Shown here one piece after another: positions 24,042 through 31,377 of a DNA stretch of 64,000 bases (the first letter of the stretch is position 1; each line of letters starts with the position of its first letter). Under the pieces are notes generated by a model. That model was not told the origin of the DNA. It worked only from the letters and a program-made list of their open reading frames with translations, and did no database searches. The DNA comes from Clostridium novyi NT (lineage in GTDB: Bacteria > Bacillota > Clostridia > Clostridiales > Clostridiaceae): positions 1,364,001 to 1,428,000 of the forward strand of contig NC_008593.1 of NCBI RefSeq assembly GCF_000014125.1, in the 5' to 3' direction. A program made the position numbers and the translations under genes.

Positions 24042-24191
24042 TCACCTCTCAATTACCTGGGCATCACGTTTGCTTACTTCACCAGCTTTAGTAGTGTAAC
24101 TGAATTTATTTATTTTCTTAACTTCATAAATCTTACCTAATTTACTTGAATACCAATCACTCTTATTAGCATTCATAATTATAATTTTCAT
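24042..24191 (-). CDS. Phage micro-protein (49 aa)
   Basis: A 49-codon ORF, ATG at 24191 with an AGGAAG-like site, on the early transcript. The product is basic and polar (D-W-Y-S-S-K-L-G-K-I-Y-E-V-K-K), reminiscent of the small SH3-like ORFs that many Clostridium phages carry among early genes. Function unknown. Confidence 0.55.
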   Translation of the reverse strand: MKIIIMNANKSDWYSSKLGKIYEVKKINKFSYTTKAGEVSKRDAQVIER

Positions 24192-24204
24192 AAGAATTTA
24201 CTTC

Positions 24205-24282
24205 CTATTTCTCAATTCTTAATATAGTTACAGCAGCAGCAACAATAAGTATTGCCACTACTATAATTAATGACTCCTTCAC
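24205..24282 (-). CDS. Possible 25-residue membrane peptide
   Basis: GTG at 24282 with GGGGGC as possible ribosome site overlaps the region of the upstream stop. The peptide is a single hydrophobic helix (L-I-I-V-V-A-I-L-I-V-A-A-A-V) with charged ends. Length and start are weak support, so it may not be real. Confidence 0.35.
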   Translation of the reverse strand: MKESLIIVVAILIVAAAVTILRIEK

Positions 24283-24283
24283 T

Positions 24284-25048
24284 TTAAGCCCCCACTTCTA
24301 ATATTTTAATAATTTGCCTTCTTCCTATAGCCGTAGCTACTCCAACCTCTCCTCTCTTGAATGAAATATTTAATATCTCATTTGCAAGTCCATATTCTCT
24401 AGTAATAACTCCTGTTATAATTTCTGATTTACTTCTATATGCTTGTACTCTGTCTCCAACTTTAACGCTCTTTTGCATCTGCTTTATATCAATTGCTTCT
24501 GATTCTTTATTTTGCTCTTGTATGACCTCATTTTGTGAATATATAGCTCGTACATTGTTAAACTCTAATATCCACCCTAGAGGATTTATGCTAATAACCT
24601 TATCTTCCAACTCTACTATTATATTTTCATCACCTTTACGTCTAATTTCTCTTAGGTCCCTATACTTCTCTTTAATAGTCTTTAATCTATCTTCTTGTAG
24701 CTCATTTATTTTTAATTCGTGTTTATAATAAAGCACCTGGTCCATAGGTAACACATTGATTCTTTTATCAAACTTAAACTCTTCAATACCTTGCTTATTT
24801 ACATATATAGTTTTGAATCCTCCTGGAGCAATAAGCTCTATTCCGTAACTTCCACCACAATATTTAATGATTCTTGATAAGTTATCCATATACTTATACT
24901 TTTCTAAAACTGTACTTAAATCTATACTTTCTGTAACTTTTTCATGTGTTTCCATAACATTTTTAGGCTTTTCTGTTATTTTCTTAGCAGCTTTCGTTAC
25001 TTGTATATCAAAGATACTTATTTGACCTTCAGCAATATATTTGTTCAT
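24284..25048 (-). CDS. Early phage protein, unknown (254 aa)
   Basis: The 254-residue protein begins M-N-K-Y-I-A-E-G-Q-I-S-I-F-D-I, a start seen in several clostridial phage early proteins. The middle has a P-G-G-F-K-T-I-Y-V element and a charged helix, and the C-terminal beta-rich part reads V-K-V-G-D-R-V-Q-A-Y-R-S.. like an SH3/KOW barrel. It begins 2 nt beyond the RecU gene. No function is assigned; nucleic-acid processing is a guess from neighbours. Confidence 0.7.
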   Translation of the reverse strand: MNKYIAEGQISIFDIQVTKAAKKITEKPKNVMETHEKVTESIDLSTVLEKYKYMDNLSRIIKYCGGSYGIELIAPGGFKTIYVNKQGIEEFKFDKRINVLPMDQVLYYKHELKINELQEDRLKTIKEKYRDLREIRRKGDENIIVELEDKVISINPLGWILEFNNVRAIYSQNEVIQEQNKESEAIDIKQMQKSVKVGDRVQAYRSKSEIITGVITREYGLANEILNISFKRGEVGVATAIGRRQIIKILEVGA

Positions 25049-25050
25049 AT

Positions 25051-25605
25051 CTATACTCCTAACTTAAGCTCTTTGTATTTCCACCCTTTGCTTTCCTTTA
25101 CTTCACTTTCTTCAATTTGTTCAGTAAATAAAATCTCTAAGTTATACCTAAATCGTGTCCTTTTTTGTTCACTAGGTATTTCTATACCATGCTCTATGCA
25201 AAATTTAATTGGTATTGACTTCCTTGTGGTTGTTTTAATGAACTCATAGAGTGTTTGTACCTTTATTGCATAAACTCGTTGGACACCCCTAAAATTAAGT
25301 AAAAAATAAGGTATTACATTTTTATATCTACTAGCCTTTATCATCCCTTGAAGTTGATTTTTTCTTATTCCACTTAACGGAATACTTACACCTTGATAGC
25401 TCTTAAGCTCTAATAGAAACAATTTATCTTTTGCAAACACTTCAAAGTCACATATGTTATGAGCCTGGAATCTTACATTTTCATTTTTATCTCCTTTGAA
25501 ATTTGCAGTACCATCTTTATATCTATTGCACCAGCACCATTCTGGAACTGACTTTTTAAAATCTTCCTCAAACTTCTTCCCATCATTCTTAGCCAACTTC
25601 ATCAC
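25051..25605 (-). CDS. recU: Holliday junction resolvase RecU-like
   Basis: The 184-residue protein follows the RecU/PrfA pattern: K-N-D-G-K-K-F-E-E-D-F near the N-terminus, C-D-F-E-V and L-L-E-L-K-S-Y-Q-G-V-S-I-P (catalytic D..ExK), and a central Q-L-Q-G-M-I-K-A-S stalk. It cleaves four-way junctions made during phage recombination and prepares concatemers for packaging. The chosen start is the first of two ATGs in tandem. Confidence 0.82.
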   Translation of the reverse strand: MMKLAKNDGKKFEEDFKKSVPEWCWCNRYKDGTANFKGDKNENVRFQAHNICDFEVFAKDKLFLLELKSYQGVSIPLSGIRKNQLQGMIKASRYKNVIPYFLLNFRGVQRVYAIKVQTLYEFIKTTTRKSIPIKFCIEHGIEIPSEQKRTRFRYNLEILFTEQIEESEVKESKGWKYKELKLGV

Positions 25606-25678
25606 CTTCTTTGTTTTTAACTGACTATCAAATAATAATACAAACTTACAGCAATACCATTTGATAGCCTTATATATC

Positions 25679-25876
25679 CTACTTCCTTATTTTTTTAATA
25701 CATTGTTTATTTGCCCACTCTTGCAGTAGCTCACGGTTTATAAAATGCTTTTTTCCTATCTTCATGCAAGGAAAATCTTTTCTTTTTAACAAATCACCAT
25801 ACATAGTATTCCTTCCTACACCTAAAACCCTCATGCCCTCTGCTGGACTTATTAGGATAGAATTTTTATCAGCCAT
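25679..25876 (-). CDS. Excisionase-like helix-turn-helix protein
   Basis: The 65-residue protein is one winged helix-turn-helix of the MerR/excisionase type: I-S-P-A-E-G-M-R-V-L-G-V-G-R-N-T-M-Y then F-P-C-M-K-I-G-K-K-H-F-I-N-R-E-L-L-Q-E-W. Such proteins bind DNA and often help excision or regulate early genes. As the integrase is a large serine recombinase, its directionality factor could be of another type, so this may simply be a regulator. Confidence 0.75.
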   Translation of the reverse strand: MADKNSILISPAEGMRVLGVGRNTMYGDLLKRKDFPCMKIGKKHFINRELLQEWANKQCIKKIRK

Positions 25877-25891
25877 AATTCACTTCTCCTT

Positions 25892-25999
25892 TTATATAAT
25901 TTTAATCATAATACTTTTAACTATCTCAATAGCTTCTAATACTGAACATCCATCAAAATATAATCTTGCTACTTCCTCTACCCAAAAGTTAATGTCCAT
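25892..25999 (-). CDS. Phage micro-protein (35 aa)
   Basis: A 35-codon ORF with AAGGAGTACG as ribosome site before ATG at 25999. The peptide M-D-I-N-F-W-V-E-E-V-A-R-L-Y-F-D-G looks like a small helical early protein. It sits between two real early genes with matching spacing, but no family is known to me. Confidence 0.5.
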   Translation of the reverse strand: MDINFWVEEVARLYFDGCSVLEAIEIVKSIMIKII

Positions 26000-26030
26000 A
26001 CTTCGTACTCCTTTATTATTTTGAACTTAT

Positions 26031-26201
26031 CTAATCAGCATAATAATCTAAATCTATATAGAGATCTTCATCTACCCAATCGAAAATATCTCCCCTTAGA
26101 TTTACCCACATCTTCATTCCATTAACTTCTTGTATTTCTAGAATTTCTTTAGTTGTTTTATGTCTTAATCGCTTACCTATTCTATATTCACTTGCTACCA
26201 A
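26031..26201 (-). CDS. Small early phage protein (56 aa)
   Basis: TTG at 26201 has a perfect AAGGAGG site; the frame opens at 26219 without one. The short beta-rich product (G-K-R-L-R-H-K-T-T-K-E-I-L-E-I-Q-E-V) is of unknown function. It is co-transcribed with the replication initiator gene. Confidence 0.6.
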   Translation of the reverse strand: MVASEYRIGKRLRHKTTKEILEIQEVNGMKMWVNLRGDIFDWVDEDLYIDLDYYAD

Positions 26202-26225
26202 AATATTTCCCTCCTTCACAATTTA

Positions 26226-27128
26226 CTATTTTTGAGTATCTTCTTGATCCCAACCTAGCAGCTTCTTTTCCAGTTCGTCAAAATCATAGTTACGCTGCGG
26301 ATGATTGTTGAACTCGTCCATTTTGTTACCATATACTTTATTTTCATATTTAACTTTTTTACTATCATTCTTTTCTAGTAGTAGTCTTTCATATTGCTTC
26401 CTGAACTTATCTGCACTTAATATGTTCTTATACCAAAAACTATGCTTTTGACAAAATACTATAAGTTGCTTCACTTCTTCTAAATCTCTTTTATCTATTC
26501 TTAATATATAGTCAAATGTTTTTGCCCAGTTTTGAAAATTAGGCTCTTTAGCATTTGGATTATTAACTTTAATATGTTTGTACAAATATTCGGCTAGTCT
26601 GTATTCATTTGAATCAGACATATATTTATTCTTATTATCATTCTTTTCATTCTTATCATTCTTTTCATTATTATCATTCTTTTCATTATTGTTTGTGTAT
26701 ACCTCATGGTTCTTTTGTGGTATAGCGTATGGTTCTTTTATGGTTTCTTTATGGTCTATGCTATGGTTTTTTTGTGGTTTTTTTATGGTTTTTTCTCCTT
26801 CTGAAAAGTCTTGATAATCATTGTAATTAGTGACTTTCAAGGTGGTACCCTTTTTTGACTTTTTTAATTCAATCATGTTATCACTTTCAAGTAATTTTAA
26901 AAACTTTCTAACAGTTGTTTTTGATACACCCCATCTTTCAGCCAATTTTAGCTCTGATGTATGGTGTTCTCCTCTTTCAATAGTTATTAATTCATTGCCT
27001 AATAAAAATTTATTATCCTTATGATTGGCTAGAAGGAGGATATCTAGCCACCATTTTAACTTTTGTGGATCCTGCCATATCCAATGTTCTTGTATGTTTC
27101 TATAAATCTTAATCCATCCTTCTGCCAT
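26226..27128 (-). CDS. Replication initiator / replisome organizer (DnaD-like)
   Basis: The 300-residue protein begins M-A-E-G-W-I-K-I-Y-R-N-I-Q-E-H-W-I-W, the N-terminus of phage replisome organizers, followed by a winged helix (L-A-E-R-W-G-V-S-K-T-T-V-R-K-F). The centre (about 120-165) is a low-complexity N/K/D/E stretch. The C-terminal region (about 185-260) resembles the DnaD/DnaB-loader-interacting fold. It would bind the phage origin and recruit the host helicase. The central DNA contains an iteron-like array, as in other phages where the origin lies inside the initiator gene. Confidence 0.85.
   Translation of the reverse strand: MAEGWIKIYRNIQEHWIWQDPQKLKWWLDILLLANHKDNKFLLGNELITIERGEHHTSELKLAERWGVSKTTVRKFLKLLESDNMIELKKSKKGTTLKVTNYNDYQDFSEGEKTIKKPQKNHSIDHKETIKEPYAIPQKNHEVYTNNNEKNDNNEKNDKNEKNDNKNKYMSDSNEYRLAEYLYKHIKVNNPNAKEPNFQNWAKTFDYILRIDKRDLEEVKQLIVFCQKHSFWYKNILSADKFRKQYERLLLEKNDSKKVKYENKVYGNKMDEFNNHPQRNYDFDELEKKLLGWDQEDTQK
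26628..26792. repeat. Iteron-like array inside the initiator gene, candidate phage replication origin
   Basis: Plus-strand view: four to five degenerate copies of TCATTCTTTTCATTATTA-like units at about 26640-26695, then at about 26705-26790 a run of TATGGTT(T/C)TTT(A/T/G)TGG-like repeats (minus: AACCATAAAA..AACCACAAAA). Direct repeats of about 10-13 bp with A/T-rich spacers are the usual organisation of phage origins located in their own initiator gene. Confidence 0.5.
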
Positions 27129-27137
27129 GACTTCCTC

Positions 27138-27329
27138 CTACAATGCTTGTTTATATTCCTCTACAATGTTACTAAGTATATCTTTGTATATATTAGGTTC
27201 TCTTAATGCTCTTTCACATTCTGAAACTATAGCTTGTATATCTTTGTCTTTCTCTCTTATCAAATCTTCCTGCTTTTCTGCTGCTTCTATAAAATCACTT
27301 AATGCTATACTTAGCTTTTCTGATAACAT
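27138..27329 (-). CDS. Small coiled-coil early protein (63 aa)
   Basis: The 63-residue protein is entirely helical (S-D-F-I-E-A-A-E-K-Q-E-D-L-I-R-E-K-D-K-D-I) and lies between ERF and the initiator with gaps of about 10 nt on each side. No family is recognised. Translation is probably coupled to its neighbours. Confidence 0.65.
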   Translation of the reverse strand: MLSEKLSIALSDFIEAAEKQEDLIREKDKDIQAIVSECERALREPNIYKDILSNIVEEYKQAL

Positions 27330-27339
27330 TTTATCCCTC

Positions 27340-27936
27340 CTATTTCTTCAACTTCTCATATCCTTCGCATAATTCATCATATTGAGATTTTGTCAAGTCC
27401 TCTAAATGTTGAACATTATATTTCTTTAATGCTTGATTCTTTATTACATTAGCATCATATCCAGCCGCACCTGCTATTGCATAAAGTCTTTTTAGTTGTG
27501 CTTGAGTTAACTTTTTACCACTAGTTTTATTACTTGTCTTTGAGCCTGTATTAGTTGTATCAGAATCCTTAGTATCATCTATACAAAATAATCCATTAAG
27601 TGCATATTTCCTAGCATATGAGCTTGTACTACCTGTAAGCTGACTTGCATCCATTCCCTTTTTATTCTCTTCTTCCCTTGCAAATGCACTAACACTTTCT
27701 TTATCTCCTGTTTCAATATCTACAACAGTTGCTGTAGCTTTTATATAGTATCTGTCACCTACTAGTAATATTTCATCCGCTATTGTTAAAGATAGCTTAT
27801 TCTCTAGCAATAAAGGTTTAACTGATTCCAATATATCTTCACAGTTTCTATAAGCATAGTTGCCAAACTTATTAAACTGACTTTTAGGAGCTTTGAGCTC
27901 ACTTTGTACTCTAAGTAATTTTTCATATACTCCCAT
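27340..27936 (-). CDS. erf: ERF-family single-strand annealing protein
   Basis: The 198-residue protein has the ERF domain (K-A-P-K-S-Q-F-N-K-F-G-N-Y-A-Y-R-N-C-E-D-I, and S-T-S-S-Y-A-R-K-Y-A-L-N-G-L-F) in residues 1-120 and a C-terminal tail with a small helical domain. It anneals complementary single strands and supports phage recombination and circularisation. It is encoded next to a Gam-like inhibitor, the usual recombination pair. Confidence 0.93.
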   Translation of the reverse strand: MGVYEKLLRVQSELKAPKSQFNKFGNYAYRNCEDILESVKPLLLENKLSLTIADEILLVGDRYYIKATATVVDIETGDKESVSAFAREEENKKGMDASQLTGSTSSYARKYALNGLFCIDDTKDSDTTNTGSKTSNKTSGKKLTQAQLKRLYAIAGAAGYDANVIKNQALKKYNVQHLEDLTKSQYDELCEGYEKLKK

Positions 27937-27947
27937 ACCTTTTCCTC

Positions 27948-28481
27948 CTACTCAACTTTTACAGAAATGCTTTCCTTTTCTTCAACAATTACTCCTGGAA
28001 GTATTTCACCCGTTTCTTTATTTATTCCATGTTTATAAACTTTTTTAAACTCTGTTTTATTTATTTCTTCCGTAACTCTTATAAGTTTATCTTGTTTGTT
28101 TTCTTTTAAATAATTAAGCAATGCTTCTTTATCATCCCAATTATATTTTTCAATTTTTCTACTGCTTACTTTTCCGTAAGGTGTACTAAGTTTAAACTTA
28201 TTATCTTTAGTCCTTTCTTCCTTAAAATATTCTGTTACTAAACTTTCAAAATAACTTATACTATTTAAAGCACCTTCATTTTCTTTCTTTTCCCATGAAT
28301 CTATTCTAAATCTTTCAGCATCTGCTAATGCTTTATTGGTTTCTATTTGCTCTTTAAGTGCCCTTATATTTCTAAAGCACCAGTTCGCACTTTCTAAACT
28401 ATCTACTTTAAAAGTAGTAACCTGCTCTTGTATAACCTCATTCATTTCTTTTATCTCATTCTTTAATAATGCATTCATCAT
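27948..28481 (-). CDS. Gam-like host nuclease inhibitor
   Basis: The 177-residue protein has the Gam pattern: helical N-terminal half (S-A-N-W-C-F-R-N-I-R-A-L-K), A-L-A-D-A-E-R-F-R-I-D-S-W-E-K, and the conserved K-F-K-L-S-T-P-Y-G-K-V-S-S-R-K strand. It would protect phage DNA ends from host RecBCD/AddAB-type nucleases. It is next to the ERF gene. Confidence 0.85.
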   Translation of the reverse strand: MMNALLKNEIKEMNEVIQEQVTTFKVDSLESANWCFRNIRALKEQIETNKALADAERFRIDSWEKKENEGALNSISYFESLVTEYFKEERTKDNKFKLSTPYGKVSSRKIEKYNWDDKEALLNYLKENKQDKLIRVTEEINKTEFKKVYKHGINKETGEILPGVIVEEKESISVKVE

Positions 28482-28528
28482 CTTTACAAATCCTCCTATT
28501 TTCTTTATACTGTAGTTGTTTGAATTTT

Positions 28529-28810
28529 TTAAATACTTTTTATTGAGCTGTTGGCGCAGCTCTTTTTTTTATAATCAAGAACTTTAAAAATTGCTTGTGC
28601 TGTTGTACCATACAGCTCACCTATTTTACTAAAGCTTAATCCTTGTGCTCTAAACTTCTTTATATCTTCAAGGTCCTTATTAGTCCATACTTGATGTATT
28701 CTTGGATTAGCTTCTCCCTCCAAAACTTTATCTAAATATCTAAATGCCATCTCCGGTGTGTAATGTTTTTCTATTGCTATATGCAATGCAACTAAATTTT
28801 CTAGATACAT
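28529..28810 (-). CDS. Small helix-turn-helix protein (93 aa)
   Basis: ATG at 28810 has a strong GGGAGGTGA site. A helix-turn-helix is visible near the C-terminus (I-K-K-F-R-A-Q-G-L-S-F-S-K-I-G-E-L-Y-G, followed by T-T-A-Q-A-I-F-K-V), of the type found in small phage DNA-binding proteins. It may regulate early transcription; no closer assignment. Confidence 0.65.
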   Translation of the reverse strand: MYLENLVALHIAIEKHYTPEMAFRYLDKVLEGEANPRIHQVWTNKDLEDIKKFRAQGLSFSKIGELYGTTAQAIFKVLDYKKKSCANSSIKSI

Positions 28811-28824
28811 TCTTTCACCTCCCT

Positions 28825-29016
28825 TCATGCACATTTATACTTTTTTAAAATGAATAAACTTATTTCTGCAATATTTAATACTTCATGTAAGCTTGTACAC
28901 TTTTTAAAATTAATTCTGTTAAACTTAATATCATCTGTAACCATTTTTGCAATTGATTCAAATTCTTCTTTAGTTAAACGTCTATTAAATCTCCTTTCTA
29001 GTATTGCCTTTAGCAT
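28825..29016 (-). CDS. Small early phage protein (63 aa)
   Basis: The 63-residue protein is basic (E-R-R-F-N-R-R-L-T-K-E-E-F-E-S-I) and mostly helical. ATG at 29016 has AGGGGATTAC-type ribosome site. It lies between the DUF6906-like ORF and the helix-turn-helix gene. No family is recognised. Confidence 0.6.
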   Translation of the reverse strand: MLKAILERRFNRRLTKEEFESIAKMVTDDIKFNRINFKKCTSLHEVLNIAEISLFILKKYKCA

Positions 29017-29028
29017 GTAATCCCCTCC

Positions 29029-29184
29029 TTAGTATCTAACTGGTGGTAAAACTTTCATTGTTCTTATATCTACAGGAACAAAATATTGCCCATCTTGTGT
29101 AAGTCTTAAATAATGCTTTGATTCTAGTCCTAAGCTACTTAATGCTTTCTTCTGATTTCTAGACAATCTTTTTAAATGCTTCAT
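29029..29184 (-). CDS. DUF6906-like micro-protein (51 aa)
   Basis: A 51-codon ORF with GGAGAAATAG as ribosome site. The product (M-K-H-L-K-R-L-S-R-N-Q-K-K-A-L-S-S-L-G-L) has the pattern of short basic clostridial phage proteins 'MKH.kR.trkqK..l...gLn' (DUF6906-like). Function unknown. It is too short to be found in an ordinary ORF scan. Confidence 0.6.
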   Translation of the reverse strand: MKHLKRLSRNQKKALSSLGLESKHYLRLTQDGQYFVPVDIRTMKVLPPVRY

Positions 29185-29199
29185 TTTCTATTTCTCCTT

Positions 29200-29916
29200 T
29201 TAAAAACTCATTTGTGAGTTAGCACCCTTAATCATAAGTTCAAGTTCCCTGTTAGGCTTCCAATTATTTATCAAATCCTTTGCTCTATAAAACTGTTTTA
29301 CAGATGTATTCTTGTAACTATTGACTTGCATTATTCTTTTGAAATCTCTCCATAATGTGCTAAAAGCTTTTTTATTTAATTCTTTATAAGCTGGAGTATT
29401 TTTACCACCTAAAGCTTGTACTACAATTTTTCTAGCCAACGAGCTCAATTCTTCTTGTTGTGCATAGTCTATAGTCATACTGTTTTCTAATTTATTAACT
29501 TTAGTTTCTATACTGCTTAACTTTTCCTCATGTTCTTCTATAACTTCATATTGAAGTTTTAACTGTTCCATTGGACTTAACTGCTTAGTCTTTAATACTT
29601 TCTCCATTTTGTTGAATGCTTCAATGTATTTTAATTTCCATGCATCAGCCTTTGCTCCTGTAAACCCCATAACTATAAAAGTAAATCCATCTCTAGTTAA
29701 TAAATACTCTTTATATTCATTTCCATTATGATTAAATGATGTTGGTATAAATAACTTTGAAATTTCGACCTCCGAATTTTCGGTAGTTAAACTTTTAATT
29801 TTATTTTCAATAGCTTCAACTACATGAGAATGTCTTTTCTGAAAGTCTCCTGCTATTTGTCTGCTAGTTACTACAAGTTGTCCATCTTTGTTTTTTACAT
29901 TTACTAATTTGTTCAT
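29200..29916 (-). CDS. Rha-family antirepressor/regulatory protein with ORF6C domain
   Basis: The 238-residue protein has an N-terminal Rha domain (V-T-S-R-Q-I-A-G-D-F-Q-K-R-H-S-H-V, G-F-T-F-I-V-M-G-F-T-G-A-K-A-D-A-W-K), a coiled-coil linker and a C-terminal ORF6C domain (G-K-N-T-P-A-Y-K-E-L-N-K-K-A-F). Rha proteins interfere with host integration-host-factor-like functions or act as antirepressors. It is one of two antirepressor-like genes here and lies within the early operon. Confidence 0.9.
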   Translation of the reverse strand: MNKLVNVKNKDGQLVVTSRQIAGDFQKRHSHVVEAIENKIKSLTTENSEVEISKLFIPTSFNHNGNEYKEYLLTRDGFTFIVMGFTGAKADAWKLKYIEAFNKMEKVLKTKQLSPMEQLKLQYEVIEEHEEKLSSIETKVNKLENSMTIDYAQQEELSSLARKIVVQALGGKNTPAYKELNKKAFSTLWRDFKRIMQVNSYKNTSVKQFYRAKDLINNWKPNRELELMIKGANSQMSF

Positions 29917-30024
29917 TGAAATTCAACTCCTTATCTTTTTTATTTACCTTTAGAACCAACAGGATTTAAGTTGGAGCTTGTACTACTTGCCGTTGCGGCA
30001 CTGTTGAAATGCTTAAACTCTATA

Positions 30025-30162
30025 TTATTTAGATGTGCTTTTATCTTTTTCTAATTCTTCTTTTATTTTTGCATTTAAGATTATTTGAAATGCTTTTTTA
30101 ACCTTTTCTTTATCTAATTTGTAACTTTTATTAACTACATAACAATCTGTCCTATATGCCAT
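30025..30162 (-). CDS. Phage micro-protein (45 aa)
   Basis: A 45-codon ORF with GGAGTGTT ribosome site before ATG at 30162. The product is basic and helical (L-D-K-E-K-V-K-K-A-F-Q-I-I-L-N-A-K-I-K-E). It lies between the two antirepressors, just downstream of the AntA gene. No family is recognised. Confidence 0.5.
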   Translation of the reverse strand: MAYRTDCYVVNKSYKLDKEKVKKAFQIILNAKIKEELEKDKSTSK

Positions 30163-30173
30163 TACTAACACTC

Positions 30174-30962
30174 CTATCTACTGCAAGCCACTTCTTGTAG
30201 TACTTCATTCTCAATAAACTTATTTATGAAATACATCTGACCTTTTCCAGTAACCTTTGGTGTCTTACTGATACTTATATGTCCATCACTATGAGTTATT
30301 GAGGTTTCTTTAACTTCAAATAATCCTAAATCCATACTGTATTGAGTTGGCATATTGTAATCAGTTCCTTTTCTCTTAATTAAGTAGCCATTATCTCTAA
30401 GCCATTTGAATAGTCTATTCTGTCCCATATCAACTCCATTTTGTTTTAAAATCTTTGCTAGTTCTCCAACTAATATTGACGTATGGCTTGTACTTACTGC
30501 ATCTGCAAATAATACTTTGGGTTTTTGCTCCTTAAGTTGTTTTTCTTTTTGAGCATTTTCTAGTTTTAAACTTTCAACATTTCTATTAGCAATTTCTAAA
30601 GCTCTTTTCATAATCATTTCTGGACTATTCCAGGCTTTTTCTACTGCTATAAAATATTGTCTTGCTTGTTTACCTTTTTCATTACGTTGTATCATTGCTA
30701 ACTCTTTTGCCATGTCTAACTTTATAGCATGATCTGTATACGTAGTTTCATTACCTTGAGCTGTTGTTCTTTTTTGTACAATAGCTATAAAGTCTTGATT
30801 TTCAATAAATCCATATTCTTTCATTCTTGAAAACCAAATATCATATCTTGTCTTAACTTCTAAAAACTCATGTAATTCTCTACCACTTACTAAAATCTCA
30901 CCATTATCATTTTCTTGTAATGGTATAAGTTGCTCATTCTTAAAAATCTGTAAATTATTCAT
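30174..30962 (-). CDS. AntA/KilAC phage antirepressor
   Basis: The 262-residue protein has an N-terminal AntA/AntB domain (S-G-R-E-L-H-E-F-L-E-V-K-T-R-Y-D-I-W-F, and I-K-L-D-M-A-K-E-L-A-M) and a C-terminal KilAC/Ant domain (G-Q-N-R-L-F-K-W-L-R-D-N-G-Y-L). It counteracts the lysogenic repressor during induction. The start overlaps the stop of the Cro-like gene as ATGA, so both are translated from the early transcript. Confidence 0.93.
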   Translation of the reverse strand: MNNLQIFKNEQLIPLQENDNGEILVSGRELHEFLEVKTRYDIWFSRMKEYGFIENQDFIAIVQKRTTAQGNETTYTDHAIKLDMAKELAMIQRNEKGKQARQYFIAVEKAWNSPEMIMKRALEIANRNVESLKLENAQKEKQLKEQKPKVLFADAVSTSHTSILVGELAKILKQNGVDMGQNRLFKWLRDNGYLIKRKGTDYNMPTQYSMDLGLFEVKETSITHSDGHISISKTPKVTGKGQMYFINKFIENEVLQEVACSR

Positions 30963-31174
30963 TGCTTGTCCTCCTTATTTTCCTCAATCAGTTTAATTAT
31001 TGAAATTTTTAATGCTTTAGAAATTGCCATTAATTCATCAGCTTTTAATCCTCTTTTTTCATTTTCAATCTTAGAAATTTGAGATTGATTTAGTATTTTG
31101 ATAGATTTGGCTAATTCATATTGAGATACCCCTAAGTTCTCTCTAATTTCTTTAATTCTGTATCCGACTTTCAT
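30959..31174 (-). CDS. Cro-like XRE-family repressor
   Basis: The 71-residue protein is a single XRE helix-turn-helix (L-G-V-S-Q-Y-E-L-A-K-S-I-K-I-L-N-Q-S-Q-I) of the lambda Cro type. It is the first gene of the leftward early operon and is transcribed from the promoter facing the CI-like gene. It would bind the same operators and favour the lytic state. Confidence 0.88.
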   Translation of the reverse strand: MKVGYRIKEIRENLGVSQYELAKSIKILNQSQISKIENEKRGLKADELMAISKALKISIIKLIEENKEDKQ

Positions 31175-31207
31175 TTTCTCACCCCAATTCCATTTTCGAA
31201 TTAATTA

Positions 31208-31236
31208 CATTATAGAATTAATTTACTTATATTTCA
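31208..31236 (-). promoter_or_regulatory. Early (lytic) promoter of the Cro/antirepressor operon
   Basis: On the minus strand TTGAAA, 17 bp, TATAAT: a near-consensus promoter with the -35 overlapping operator 2 and operator 1 just downstream of the -10. Confidence 0.7.
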
Positions 31237-31298
31237 ATTCTAATTTAGAATTATTATTTAAAAATAACTCTTCTTTACTCTGTTTTTCTTTAAAATCC

Positions 31299-31327
31299 TT
31301 GACATAATTCTAAAATTGAATTATTCT
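31299..31327 (+). promoter_or_regulatory. Repressor maintenance promoter
   Basis: TTGACA (31299-31304), 17 bp, TATTCT (31322-31327), leading to the repressor ATG at 31378 with an AAAGGAG site. It is covered by operators 3 and 4. Confidence 0.6.
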
Positions 31328-31377
31328 AAAATAGAATTAACAAATATTTTAGATTCCATTTTAGAAAGGAGATAAAA

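Larger units (their letters stand above)
31186..31368. promoter_or_regulatory. Lysogeny operator region with five 17-bp palindromic sites
   Basis: Sites of the form AATTCYAWWWTNGAATT: AATTCCATTTTCGAATT (31186-31202), AATTCTAATTTAGAATT (31236-31252), AATTCTAAAATTGAATT (31306-31322), TATTCTAAAATAGAATT (31322-31338) and GATTCCATTTTAGAAAG (31352-31368). They cover both divergent promoters: the left pair flanks the early -35/-10, sites 3 and 4 cover the -35/-10 of the repressor promoter, site 5 lies in its leader. The symmetric array suits a genetic switch between a CI-like and a Cro-like repressor. Confidence 0.8.

Noticed and set aside
25625..25667. Inverted repeat CTATCAAA / TTTGATAG between recU and the excisionase-like gene
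   Set aside because: Short arms with a 27-bp loop in AT-rich DNA; no T-tract and no obvious regulatory link.
29940..30024. Open frame ending in N-S-A-A-T-A-S-S-T-S-S-N-L-N-P-V-G-S-K-G-K before the Rha gene
   Set aside because: No start codon or ribosome site in frame; could be reached only by frameshifting from the 45-codon ORF, for which no slippery site is clear.
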